Shown: positions 1 through 6,679 of the stretch, one piece after another | Numbering within the stretch: the stretch's first letter is position 1 | Layout of the letters: every line of letters starts with the position of its first letter | Origin: Pseudomonas sp. Q1-7 | Lineage (GTDB): Bacteria; Pseudomonadota; Gammaproteobacteria; Pseudomonadales; Pseudomonadaceae | Reading direction: 5' to 3' | Length of the DNA stretch: 64,000 nt | Assembly (NCBI RefSeq): GCF_028010285.1 | Contig: NZ_CP116304.1 | Coordinates: 3,922,501-3,986,500, forward strand | The notes under the pieces: model-generated | Told to the model about the DNA's origin: nothing | Seen by the model: only the letters and a program-made list of their open reading frames with translations | The model's database searches: none | Position numbers and translations under genes: made by a program

Positions 1-36
1 AAGGACATGCCCGCAACCGCCATCCAAGGGCAGCCT

Positions 37-750
37 CTAGCTCTCGCCGATGTCTGCCTGCCGCTCGCAAAACCAGCCGTGCATCAGCCCGGCCTGAAAG
101 AACTGCACCGGGGCCTTGAATCCGGCCGTTTCGATCAGGCCGGCGACCTGCTGCGCCGGCAGGATCGCCACGTCCCTGGCGTAGGCGGCGCGGGCTCGCT
201 CCAGCATGTCCGGCGGCACGCCGGCGGAGGACATCAGGGTCAGCCAGTGGCGTAGCAGCGCCTCGTAGGCGGGCGATTCGATGTCGGAGGCGAGGTCGGC
301 GTTGGCCAGTATTCCGCCCGGCTCAAGGCGGCGGGCGATCTCGTGGAAGAAGGCACTGCGGGCGGGCGGTTCGAGCAGGAACTGGGACACCAGAAAGCAG
401 GTAGCGCCGTCGTGGCCGGGCCCGTCAGGCAACGTGTCGAGGTAGCCCTCATGAAAGCGGCAGCGCGCGAGGTAGCAGCCCTGCTCCGCCCGCTGGCGAC
501 AGAGGTCGAGCATGGCCCCGGAGGGGTCGACAGCGGTGAAACGCCAGCCGGGGAAGCGCTCGGCCAGGTGGGCCAGTTCCGCTCCGGTGCCGACGCCGAC
601 GCAAAGAATCCGGGCGTTATCCGGCAGGCCGGCGAAGCAGGCGTCGAGCAGGAGGTAGAGGGCGTCGCGAATGGGCGCCATCCCCGCCCATTGCTTGTCG
701 TAGTTGGCGGCCTGCTGGTCGAACAGGGCCTTGAGTTCTTCGTTGCGCAT
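37..750 (-). CDS. class I SAM-dependent methyltransferase
   Basis: 237-aa soluble protein with a Rossmann methyltransferase core. The SAM-binding motif I is ILCVGVGTGAELAHLA at about residues 48-63, followed by an acidic strand end (FTAVDPSGAMLDLCR, about 71-85). No membrane segment or signal peptide. The gene is last in a leftward run that begins with chrB and chrA, about 100 bp after the stand-alone ChrB-like gene, with a GC-rich hairpin in between, so it may be read through from the chromate operon or transcribed alone. The substrate cannot be told from sequence. The C-terminal part (about 190-237) has no motif I recognise. Family assignment is firm; a link to chromate is only positional. 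Confidence 0.85.
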   Translation of the reverse strand: MRNEELKALFDQQAANYDKQWAGMAPIRDALYLLLDACFAGLPDNARILCVGVGTGAELAHLAERFPGWRFTAVDPSGAMLDLCRQRAEQGCYLARCRFHEGYLDTLPDGPGHDGATCFLVSQFLLEPPARSAFFHEIARRLEPGGILANADLASDIESPAYEALLRHWLTLMSSAGVPPDMLERARAAYARDVAILPAQQVAGLIETAGFKAPVQFFQAGLMHGWFCERQADIGES

Positions 751-781
751 GGCTGCACCGTCCTTTGTGTGGTGGGGGGAT

Positions 782-802
782 GCACCGCGTCGGCCGCGGT
801 GC
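782..802. terminator. GC-rich hairpin, possible terminator
   Basis: Perfect 8-bp inverted repeat GCACCGCG/CGCGGTGC with a 5-nt loop, in the 104-bp gap between the ChrB-like gene (ends 855) and the methyltransferase (starts 750). No T-tract follows on the minus strand, so it may be a weak terminator or a 5'-leader structure. Confidence 0.3.
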
Positions 803-854
803 TGCCTTCGAGTATCCCAGGGCTGTCAACCCCTCCACCGGCCGGGCGGCCGCC

Positions 855-1307
855 TCACATCCGGGGCGGCCAGTTGTGGGTTTCGCCTTGGCAGTGCTTG
901 CACCAGGCGTAGAGCGCGTCGTAGATCACCAGGCCGTGAGCCAGCATCTGCAGGTCATCGGCGAAGTTGTGCGAGAGCCCCAGGGAGATGGCATAGAGGC
1001 CCGCCGATTGCGGGGTGAGGTCGAGCCGCGAGGTGTCGGCGCCGCGTACGATGGTCGCCAGTTGCCGCAAGGCGGGATCTTCCAGCGCGTATTTCTTCAG
1101 GAACGCATCGAAGCTGCAGAGTTCGCCGTCGTGGCTGAGTTCGACATCGGGTATATCGTAGGGCGCGGCGTGCTGCTCGGCGGCCACGCGCCGCACATCG
1201 GCCGCCGGCACATAGAGAAACTCCGGCTGGGGGTCGATGAAGCGCTGGATCAGCCAGGGGCAAGCGATGCGGTCGATCTTCGGGCGTTCGCGGGTAACCC
1301 ATTTCAT
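855..1307 (-). CDS. stand-alone ChrB C-terminal-domain (chromate resistance) protein
   Basis: 150-aa protein made only of the chromate-resistance domain that forms the C-terminal half of ChrB. Its start (TRERPKIDRIACPWLIQRFI) lines up with TRKRPWVDRLASAWLIRRFI in the full ChrB encoded at 3016-3960, so the window holds two divergent copies of the domain. This copy has extra cysteines (IACPW, ELCSF, AWCKHC). The ATG at 1307 was chosen because GGGAGGTG lies 4-6 nt before it; the open frame extends further upstream without a ribosome site. It is the fourth gene of the leftward chrB-chrA-rhodanese run. Its biochemical role is not known to me; a part in chromate or sulfur-oxyanion handling is inferred from context. 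Confidence 0.8.
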   Translation of the reverse strand: MKWVTRERPKIDRIACPWLIQRFIDPQPEFLYVPAADVRRVAAEQHAAPYDIPDVELSHDGELCSFDAFLKKYALEDPALRQLATIVRGADTSRLDLTPQSAGLYAISLGLSHNFADDLQMLAHGLVIYDALYAWCKHCQGETHNWPPRM

Positions 1308-1327
1308 GGAGCACCTCCCGCCTGCGG

Positions 1328-1648
1328 CTACAGGCTTTGGGTGGGGCGGCCGGCGTCGCGCCAGCCGGAGAATCCGTCGACCAGGTAGCGCGCGTCGAGC
1401 CCCATGGCTTCGAGGGTCGCGGCGATGCCCTGGCTGATTTCGTGGCCGTGGGCGCAATAGAGCACCACCGGCCTGTCCCGTGGCACCTGGTCCTTCCAGG
1501 TGAACACCGATTCCGGATCGAACCAGCGCGCGCCGGGAATGGCCGCCGCGTCGGCGGCACGCGCCGCTTCGCGGCGCACGTCCAGCAGCGTGAAGGTGCG
1601 TCCTGCCGTTTGCCACTCCAGCAATTCACAGCTCGTGATTCGGTTCAT
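1328..1648 (-). CDS. single-domain rhodanese-like sulfurtransferase
   Basis: 106-aa cytoplasmic single rhodanese domain. It shows the N-terminal LLDVRREAAR motif (about 21-30) and an active-site loop CAHGHE with catalytic Cys65, followed by the usual C-terminal DGFSGWRDAG. Such proteins carry a persulfide on the cysteine and pass sulfane sulfur to acceptors. It starts 10 bp after chrA ends and lies 20 bp before the ChrB-domain gene, so it is almost certainly co-transcribed with both. Rhodaneses of this size beside ChrA/ChrB-type genes suggest a role in thiol or sulfur protection during oxyanion stress, but this is inference. Confidence 0.88.
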   Translation of the reverse strand: MNRITSCELLEWQTAGRTFTLLDVRREAARAADAAAIPGARWFDPESVFTWKDQVPRDRPVVLYCAHGHEISQGIAATLEAMGLDARYLVDGFSGWRDAGRPTQSL

Positions 1649-1658
1649 TGCACACCTC

Positions 1659-3023
1659 TCAGGTACGCAGTAGATGCACCACCAGCCCGACCAGCGCGCA
1701 GGCCAGCAGCACCTGGATGACGCCCCGCTTGAAGCGGAACAGGGCGAGCGCCGCAGCCAGGGCGATCAGCGCCGACGGCCAGTCGAAACGGCCGGAGAAG
1801 CCTTGCGGCCAGAGCACGTGGTAGCCGAAGAACAGCGCCAGGTTGAGGATCACCCCCACCACCGCAGCGGTGATGCCGGTCAGCGGTGCGGTGAATTTCA
1901 GCTCGCCATGGGTGGATTCCACCAGCGGGCCACCGGCGAGAATGAACAGGAACGACGGCAGGAAGGTGAACCAGGTAACCAGGGTGGCGGCCAGGGCACC
2001 GGCGAGGAAGGCCGGGTCGGCGCCGAACATGGGGTGCACATAGCCACCGACGAAGCCGACGAAGGCGACCACCATGATCAGCGGCCCGGGCGTGGTTTCC
2101 CCCAGCGCCAGGCCATCGATCATTTGCGTCGGCGTCAGCCAGCCGTAGTGGCCCACCGCGCCCTGATAGACATAGGGCAACACCGCATAGGCGCCGCCGA
2201 AGGTCAGCAGCGCCGCCTTGGTGAAGAACCAGCCCATCTGGGTGAGCGTGCCCTGCCAGCCAAAGGCAGCCGTCAGCACGCCCATGGGCAGCAGCCAGAG
2301 CATGGCGCCGACGACCAGCAGCGCCAGCAGGCGCGACCAGCGGAAGCGCACGTGCGCGGGCGGCGGCGTGTCGTCGTCGATCAGTGCCGGCCCGTAGTGG
2401 GCGGCCGCCGCGCCGTGGCCGCCGCCGAGGGCGAACTTCTCCGGGGCGAGACGGCCGCCGAAATAACCGATCAGGGCGGCGCCGAGCACGATCAGGGGGA
2501 AGGGAACGTTGAGCGCGAAAATGGCCATGAACGAGGCGGCGGCGATGCCCCACAACCAGTTGTTCTTCAAGGCGCGCGAGCCGATGCGGTGGGCGGCCTG
2601 GACGACGATGGCGGTCACCGCGGGCTTGATGCCGTAGAACAATCCGGCCACCACCGGCACCTCGCCAAAGGCGATGTAGACCCAGGACAGCGCGATCAGG
2701 ATGAACAGCGACGGCAGTACGAACAGCGCGCCGGCGATGACGCCGCCCCAGGTGCGGTGCATCAGCCAACCGATGTAGGTGGCGAGCTGCTGGGCCTCCG
2801 GCCCCGGCAGCAACATGCAGTAGTTCAGCGCGTGGAGGAAGCGCCGTTCGCTGAGCCAGCGCCGGCGTTCCACCAGCTCCTGGTGCATGATCGAAATCTG
2901 TCCGGCCGGCCCGCCGAAGCTGATGAAGCCAAGCTTCAGCCAGAACAGGAAGGCCTCGAACAGGCTCACGCGATCGATGCCGGCTTGCGGCGCCTGGGTG
3001 CTGCGCACGGTGGATTCACTCAT
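1659..3023 (-). CDS. chrA: chromate efflux transporter ChrA
   Basis: 454-aa inner-membrane protein of the CHR family, long two-domain type. The first CHR half has SFGGPAGQ and the LPGPEAQQLATYIG signature; the second repeats the pattern (KAALLTFGGAYAVLPYV, GETTPGPLIMVVAFVGF). Many hydrophobic segments run through the whole length, and the family length (about 400-450 aa) fits. It exports chromate, probably by proton-driven antiport. The start at 3023 follows GAAGAGAAG and overlaps the end of chrB by 8 nt, indicating translational coupling; an alternative start lies at 3044. Expression is likely controlled by ChrB and the palindrome at 3985-3996. Confidence 0.93.
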   Translation of the reverse strand: MSESTVRSTQAPQAGIDRVSLFEAFLFWLKLGFISFGGPAGQISIMHQELVERRRWLSERRFLHALNYCMLLPGPEAQQLATYIGWLMHRTWGGVIAGALFVLPSLFILIALSWVYIAFGEVPVVAGLFYGIKPAVTAIVVQAAHRIGSRALKNNWLWGIAAASFMAIFALNVPFPLIVLGAALIGYFGGRLAPEKFALGGGHGAAAAHYGPALIDDDTPPPAHVRFRWSRLLALLVVGAMLWLLPMGVLTAAFGWQGTLTQMGWFFTKAALLTFGGAYAVLPYVYQGAVGHYGWLTPTQMIDGLALGETTPGPLIMVVAFVGFVGGYVHPMFGADPAFLAGALAATLVTWFTFLPSFLFILAGGPLVESTHGELKFTAPLTGITAAVVGVILNLALFFGYHVLWPQGFSGRFDWPSALIALAAALALFRFKRGVIQVLLACALVGLVVHLLRT

Positions 3024-3960
3024 GGTTCTTCTCTTCATTGGCAAAGGCAGCCAGCAGGCCCTCGAACACGGCGCTGGCGGCGGTCAGAAGCTGATCGTCA
3101 TCGCTGATGCTTTCCCGCAGGCCCGCCAGCAGCCGCTCGATGCCCGCCGCTTCCGCCGGCTGGACACCGCCTACGTCCAGGTAGTGCACCAGGGCGGCGA
3201 CTTTTCCCAGGGACGGCGAATCCAGCTCGAAGCTGGCTTGCAGGGTCTCGAACGTGACGCGGTTGCCGACGTGGCTGAAAGTGGCGCCATCGAAATCGAA
3301 GCCGAGGGCATCCGGCGGGCAGTCCTGGGGGGCGTCCAGCCAGAGGATGCGCGCGTCGTGATCGATGAAGCGGCGGATCAGCCAGGCACTGGCCAGGCGA
3401 TCGACCCAGGGGCGCTTGCGGGTCGCCCAGAGACGGCCCCGGTAGTCCTGAGGGTTGAGCACCGGGATCGGCTGGTCGCGGCTGCCGGGCTCGTCGGCCG
3501 ACAAGGCGCGGCTGACGGCGGTTTCCAGCGTCTGCAACGCCGCATCCACCTGCTGCCGGGCCGGACCGGGGAAGAAATCGATGCTCGCCAGTTGCGCGAA
3601 GGCCTTGCGCAGCTTGCGAATCTGCCGGGTAGAGGCCAGGGCGTTGTCGGCGGTCAATTGGCTGCGGCACGCCTCGATATCGGCGCTCAGGCTGGCGTAG
3701 TCCTCGCTACGGTCGAACAGCGGAATGAAACGCTCGCCCTGCGGGTCCTGGATGGGCAACAGGTAGGCGGTGCCGTTGATCGACAGGATGTCGCGCTCGA
3801 TGGCGCCGAGCGCCTCCCGGCACTCGGCGGTGTCCGGCAGGAGATACACGCCATCGCGCAACACCGCCGCGCCGCTGGCCTTGACCGCGCGCCAGGCCCG
3901 CATGCGGGCGGTGGAGTTCGCCGTGGGCAGTCCGATGATCAGGCTGAGCCAAGTACTCAT
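3016..3960 (-). CDS. chrB: chromate resistance regulator ChrB
   Basis: 314-aa protein with the two-domain ChrB layout. The N-terminal part (about 1-150, beginning STWLSLIIGLPTANSTARMR) has the Arg-rich winged-helix-like region with LRDGVYLLPD. The C-terminal chromate-resistance domain (about 165-300) holds RPWVDRLASAWLIRRFID and GFDFDGATFSHVGN. In characterised chr determinants ChrB is a chromate-responsive repressor of its own operon. It is the first gene of a leftward operon and overlaps chrA by 8 nt. A perfect 12-bp palindrome lies 25 bp before its start codon. Identification is secure; the regulatory details are from family knowledge. Confidence 0.92.
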   Translation of the reverse strand: MSTWLSLIIGLPTANSTARMRAWRAVKASGAAVLRDGVYLLPDTAECREALGAIERDILSINGTAYLLPIQDPQGERFIPLFDRSEDYASLSADIEACRSQLTADNALASTRQIRKLRKAFAQLASIDFFPGPARQQVDAALQTLETAVSRALSADEPGSRDQPIPVLNPQDYRGRLWATRKRPWVDRLASAWLIRRFIDHDARILWLDAPQDCPPDALGFDFDGATFSHVGNRVTFETLQASFELDSPSLGKVAALVHYLDVGGVQPAEAAGIERLLAGLRESISDDDQLLTAASAVFEGLLAAFANEEKNHE

Positions 3961-3984
3961 GTAGCGATCTCAACCAAAAGTGTT

Positions 3985-3996
3985 TGTAGCGCTACA
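3985..3996. promoter_or_regulatory. palindrome upstream of chrB, candidate ChrB operator
   Basis: Perfect 12-bp palindrome TGTAGCGCTACA, 25 bp upstream of the chrB start. On the minus strand a possible -10 (TAATGT) overlaps its left arm, 16 nt after a weak -35 (TTTCCA), so a bound repressor would block the promoter. A half-site-like GATCGCTAC lies directly before the ATG. The symmetry is seen; ChrB binding is inferred. Confidence 0.5.
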
Positions 3997-4077
3997 TTAG
4001 TCCTGATTTTGCAGATGGAAAAGCTCCGGTTATCGGGGTAATGCGGTTCACATCAGACGTCACTGGACTCGATCAGT

Positions 4078-4172
4078 CCCCTCGCCCCTTTGGGGAGAGA
4101 GGGAAACGACTGTTTCGCAGGGATTTCGACCCTCTCCCCCAGCCCCTCTCCCATCAATGGGAGAGGGGAGTG
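4078..4172. repeat. dispersed C/T-rich palindromic intergenic repeat
   Basis: About 95 bp in the 357-bp gap between chrB and the DUF3147 gene. It carries two C/T-rich stretches (CCCTCGCCCC and CCCTCTCCCCCAGCCCC). It ends in a perfect hairpin with 12-bp arms (4143-4154 and 4157-4168) and a 2-nt loop. Sequences of this kind are common dispersed intergenic elements in gammaproteobacteria. The hairpin could also end transcription. The rest of the gap holds the chrB promoter region on the left and the inverted repeat at 4245-4267 on the right. Confidence 0.6.
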
Positions 4173-4244
4173 AGTCATGCGCGCGCTTAAGTGAACGGCA
4201 TCGGCCCTTTCGCTCATTTCACGCACGTGCTCATGACGATTGAA

Positions 4245-4267
4245 CCTATCCTGTAGGGGAGGATAGG
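4245..4267. promoter_or_regulatory. operator-like inverted repeat upstream of the DUF3147 gene
   Basis: Inverted repeat CCTATCC-N9-GGATAGG whose spacer contains a GGGG run (TGTAGGGGA), 50 bp before the start codon at 4318. The inner 19 bp agrees at 13 of 19 positions, with the same spacing, with a second site at 4698-4716 before the CsoR/RcnR-family gene. G-tracts flanked by AT-rich inverted arms are typical of operators for that family, so both sites are proposed targets of the encoded metal sensor. Confidence 0.55.
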
Positions 4268-4317
4268 ATTCAGATCGAATAGGGTCGGCTCCGCCCATGC
4301 GCGATGGAGAGGTACTG

Positions 4318-4668
4318 ATGTCCTGGATCATCACCAAATATGTCCTCACCGCCGGAATCGTGGTTCTGGTGTCCGAGCTCGCCAAACGCAGTGACAAGCT
4401 GGGCGGGCTCGTGGCGGCGCTGCCATTGGTGACCGTTCTGACGCTGATATGGCTCTATGTCGAGCAGCAGAGCCCGGAGAAGATCTCGAACCACGCCTGG
4501 TACACCTTTTGGTATGTGGTGCCGACGCTACCGATGTTCCTGGCGTTTCCGCTGTTGCTTCCCCGTCTGGGGTTCTGGCCGACGCTGATCTGCAGCATCG
4601 TCATCACGATGGTGTGCTTTGGGCTGTTCGCCCTGTTCGTGCGGCGGTTCGGCATCGAGCTGCTATGA
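4318..4668 (+). CDS. DUF3147-type small inner-membrane protein
   Basis: 116-aa, very hydrophobic protein with about four membrane segments. It contains SELAKRSDKLGGLVAALPLV, typical of the DUF3147 family, and a final KR-type basic stretch (FVRRFG). The ATG at 4318 follows GGAGAGG; the upstream ATG at 4297 has no better site. No biochemical function is established that I know of. Its place between two matching operator-like sites, and directly before a CsoR/RcnR-family metal-sensing repressor gene, suggests that it belongs to a small metal- or stress-inducible unit. That reading is an inference from context. Confidence 0.8.
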   Translation: MSWIITKYVLTAGIVVLVSELAKRSDKLGGLVAALPLVTVLTLIWLYVEQQSPEKISNHAWYTFWYVVPTLPMFLAFPLLLPRLGFWPTLICSIVITMVCFGLFALFVRRFGIELL

Positions 4669-4696
4669 CGACAATGCGCGCGGGGCATTGCAGGCA

Positions 4697-4717
4697 GTAT
4701 TCCGTCCCGGGGGATAC
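4697..4717. promoter_or_regulatory. operator-like inverted repeat upstream of the CsoR/RcnR-family gene
   Basis: 21-bp imperfect inverted repeat. Its outer arms are GTATTCC and GGGATAC, and its core is G/C-rich with a GGGGG run. It lies 34 bp before the TTG start at 4751. It matches the site at 4245-4267 in arm type and spacing. CsoR/RcnR-family repressors bind G-tract sites with flanking TAT/ATA arms, so this is a candidate autoregulatory operator. Confidence 0.55.
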
Positions 4718-4750
4718 TTGCTCGATCACTTGCGGACGAGGGATTCGAAC

Positions 4751-5044
4751 TTGAGCAAGACCGAACTTACGCACGAGCACATCCACCAATCGCATGTCGC
4801 CATCGTCAAGCGGTTGAAGCGCGCCGAAGGTCACCTGCGCAGTATCGTCACGATGATCGAAGGTGGGCGGGCCTGTGTCGACATCGCCCAGCAACTCCAC
4901 GCCGTGGAGAAAGCAATCTGCCAGGCCAAGCGCACGCTCATTCAGGATCACATCGACCATTGCCTTGAAGACACGGTCGGCGCACTGACCAGTGGTGAGA
5001 AAGCGCCATTGGAAGAGTTCAAGCAGATCACCAAATACCTCTGA
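4751..5044 (+). CDS. CsoR/RcnR-family metal-sensing transcriptional repressor (DUF156)
   Basis: 97-aa all-helical repressor of the CsoR/RcnR/FrmR family. The helix pattern RLKRAEGHLRSIVTMIEGG...C.DIAQQLHAVE is characteristic. Possible metal ligands are Cys42, His67 and Cys71. Their spacing (25 and 4) equals that of the Cys-His-Cys copper triad of CsoR, while the His-rich start (HEHIHQSH) recalls nickel/cobalt-type members, so the metal is uncertain. The TTG at 4751 (after CGAGGG) was chosen because it gives the family length; in-frame ATGs further upstream would fall inside the preceding gene. Two operator-like inverted repeats lie upstream of this gene and of the DUF3147 gene. Confidence 0.85.
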   Translation: MSKTELTHEHIHQSHVAIVKRLKRAEGHLRSIVTMIEGGRACVDIAQQLHAVEKAICQAKRTLIQDHIDHCLEDTVGALTSGEKAPLEEFKQITKYL

Positions 5045-5146
5045 ACGTCGTGCAGGCCTGAAAGCGCCGATGGTGGCCTTTGGTGCCGTTCATTACCGAC
5101 CCAATCACACTGTTCATCTCAGTGCGGCCATCTAAAGGATTAGCGA

Positions 5147-5572
5147 ATGAATACCCGTATCGAACTGGCGGTAAACCCTGGAGAAGACGAGCGCGCGGCG
5201 ATACTCAGGCCCTTGCGGGCTCATAACCTTTCCCGAGCGGGCGATCCAAACGCGGAAACCATTGCCCTCCTGGTTCACGATGAACACACCCAGGAAGTCA
5301 TCGGTGGTCTTTATGGCGAAATTTTTTATCGCTGGTTGTTCATCGAGTTGTTGGCCATACCTGAACAATCGAAAGGACAAGGCATTGGCACACGCTTGAT
5401 GGAGATGGCCGAAGACGTTGCCCGTGAAAAAGGCTGCGTCGGAATCTGGCTCGATACTTTTGATTTTCAAGCGCCGGCGTTCTACCAGAAACAGGGTTAC
5501 ACCGAATTCGGTCACCTCGACGATTTCCCGCCGGGACATAAGCGCTTCTTTTTCCAGAAGCGATTGGTCTAG
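5147..5572 (+). CDS. GNAT-family N-acetyltransferase
   Basis: 141-aa protein of the GNAT superfamily. The acetyl-CoA-binding motif A is seen as PEQSKGQGIGTRLMEMAEDV (about residues 74-93, QxxGxG loop), preceded by the strand LFIELLAI and followed by the motif B region APAFYQKQGYTEFG. Start at ATG 5147 after AAAGGATT. It stands alone, about 100 bp after the metal-sensor gene. The acceptor substrate is unknown; many small GNATs of this type acetylate small molecules or protein N-termini. Confidence 0.88.
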   Translation: MNTRIELAVNPGEDERAAILRPLRAHNLSRAGDPNAETIALLVHDEHTQEVIGGLYGEIFYRWLFIELLAIPEQSKGQGIGTRLMEMAEDVAREKGCVGIWLDTFDFQAPAFYQKQGYTEFGHLDDFPPGHKRFFFQKRLV

Positions 5573-5696
5573 TGGGGTGTCGGGCCGATGGCCGGCTCCG
5601 GCCAGGGGCCGGTCGCCGATGAAAAAGCGACTTTACTTCCAGTAATGCCCACGGAACCGGCGTCCTCCTTGGCGTATTCGCACCGGGAGACTTGCC

Positions 5697-6050
5697 ATGA
5701 ACACGCGGCAATTGACAGTGATCGTAGCGCTCGCGGCGGTTGGCGGCTGCATCGGCAACCCCTTGATCTATCGCGACCAACCACTGGTGGCAAAGGTCGA
5801 AATGGGGATGAGCAAGCGGCAGGTCCTTGCAATCGGTGGTGAACCCGCCATGACCATGGCACGCACGGCGCGCCCCGGCACGTGCTTTGAATATCTGTTC
5901 ACCCACCAGGGCGAGCGCCAGCCGTACATGGTCAGCTTCGATGCCAACGACAGAGTGGATCACAAGGACTTCCGAACCTGCGCCTTCTGGGAGCAGGAGC
6001 AGGAAGACGCCAAGGTGCCGTTCTATATGGACCCCGGCTATGGCAAGTGA
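5697..6050 (+). CDS. OsmE-like outer-membrane lipoprotein (SmpA/OmlA domain)
   Basis: 117-aa precursor with a signal peptide and lipobox (AAVGGC, lipid Cys at about residue 18). It is followed by a small SmpA/OmlA-type domain with GMSKRQVLAIGGEPA (about 37-51), RPGTCFEYLF and HKDFRTCAF. The two cysteines (about 63 and 93) match the layout of E. coli OsmE, an osmotically inducible lipoprotein of unknown function. It is probably monocistronic, since the GNAT gene ends 124 bp upstream and a hairpin lies about 95 bp downstream. Family placement is good; induction by osmotic stress is only inferred. Confidence 0.8.
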   Translation: MNTRQLTVIVALAAVGGCIGNPLIYRDQPLVAKVEMGMSKRQVLAIGGEPAMTMARTARPGTCFEYLFTHQGERQPYMVSFDANDRVDHKDFRTCAFWEQEQEDAKVPFYMDPGYGK

Positions 6051-6143
6051 TCGTCGCGTTGCACCTGCTCAGCCCATCCATTTCGGTGCGTGCGACGTCG
6101 CGCAGGTTTGCCCTGCCCTCGCCACCCGCTTCCGGTAGAGCGT

Positions 6144-6166
6144 CGTCACCGGCAGAACCGGTGACG
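6144..6166. terminator. hairpin downstream of the OsmE-like gene
   Basis: 9-bp perfect stem CGTCACCGG/CCGGTGACG with a 5-nt loop, in the 176-bp gap between the convergent OsmE-like and cupin genes. No clear T-tract on either strand; it may still end transcription or block readthrough. Nothing else is visible in this gap. Confidence 0.35.
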
Positions 6167-6226
6167 CAAGACCACGCCCCGAGGCCTTGGCTTCCCAGGC
6201 TCGAAGCGTCCGCTCACCGTTCCAAC

Positions 6227-6607
6227 CTATATCCAGACATCACTCGCGGCTGTGCGGTCCCCACCCTCGTCGCCGGTATTCACGACGCCACGGGGCTCTA
6301 TGAGCATCAGCATCACTTCCTGCTCGGCATAGGGTTTGTGTTCGACGCCTTTCGGCACGACGAACAGTTCGCCACTGCCGAGCGTCACCTGCCGATCGCG
6401 GAAGTCGATGCGCAACTGCCCCTCCAGCACAAAGAAGGCTTCGTCCGTATCCGCGTGGGAGTGCCAGATGAAGTCGCCTTGAATGCGTACGACCTTGAAC
6501 TGGTAGTCGTTCATTTCTGCGATGACTTTGGGTGACCACTGCTCGGTGACCAGCGACAGCTTTTGAAGGAGATTGATCGGTTGCTGGGGATGGTGATGGC
6601 TGGACAT
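6227..6607 (-). CDS. cupin-domain protein
   Basis: 126-aa single cupin. Cupin motif 1 is WHSHADTDEAFFVLEGQLRI (about 48-67; the His, His and Glu are metal-ligand candidates) and motif 2 is GELFVVPKGVEHKPYA (about 78-93). The start at 6607 follows AGGAGCC. It lies 73 bp downstream of an AraC-type regulator gene on the same strand and may be co-transcribed with it. Small cupins of this form are often mannose-6-phosphate isomerase-like or auxiliary sugar-binding proteins; the ligand here is unknown. Confidence 0.85.
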   Translation of the reverse strand: MSSHHHPQQPINLLQKLSLVTEQWSPKVIAEMNDYQFKVVRIQGDFIWHSHADTDEAFFVLEGQLRIDFRDRQVTLGSGELFVVPKGVEHKPYAEQEVMLMLIEPRGVVNTGDEGGDRTAASDVWI

Positions 6608-6679
6608 GGTTGGCTCCTCGTTGTGGCTTTTCACGAGCCTATCCAGTCGCAAGAAGCGCTTCTTGTACGATCCTGCAGC

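Noticed and set aside
811-829. TTGACA and GATACT upstream of the methyltransferase on the minus strand
   Set aside because: Spacing between them is only 7 bp, so they do not form a promoter; no MerR-type symmetry either.
3023-3044. longer ChrA start at 3044
   Set aside because: The start at 3023 has a better ribosome site (GAAGAGAAG) and the usual N-terminus.
1674-3107. 477-aa plus-strand open frame opposite chrA
   Set aside because: Gln/His/Arg-rich antisense shadow; chrA on the other strand has clear CHR motifs.
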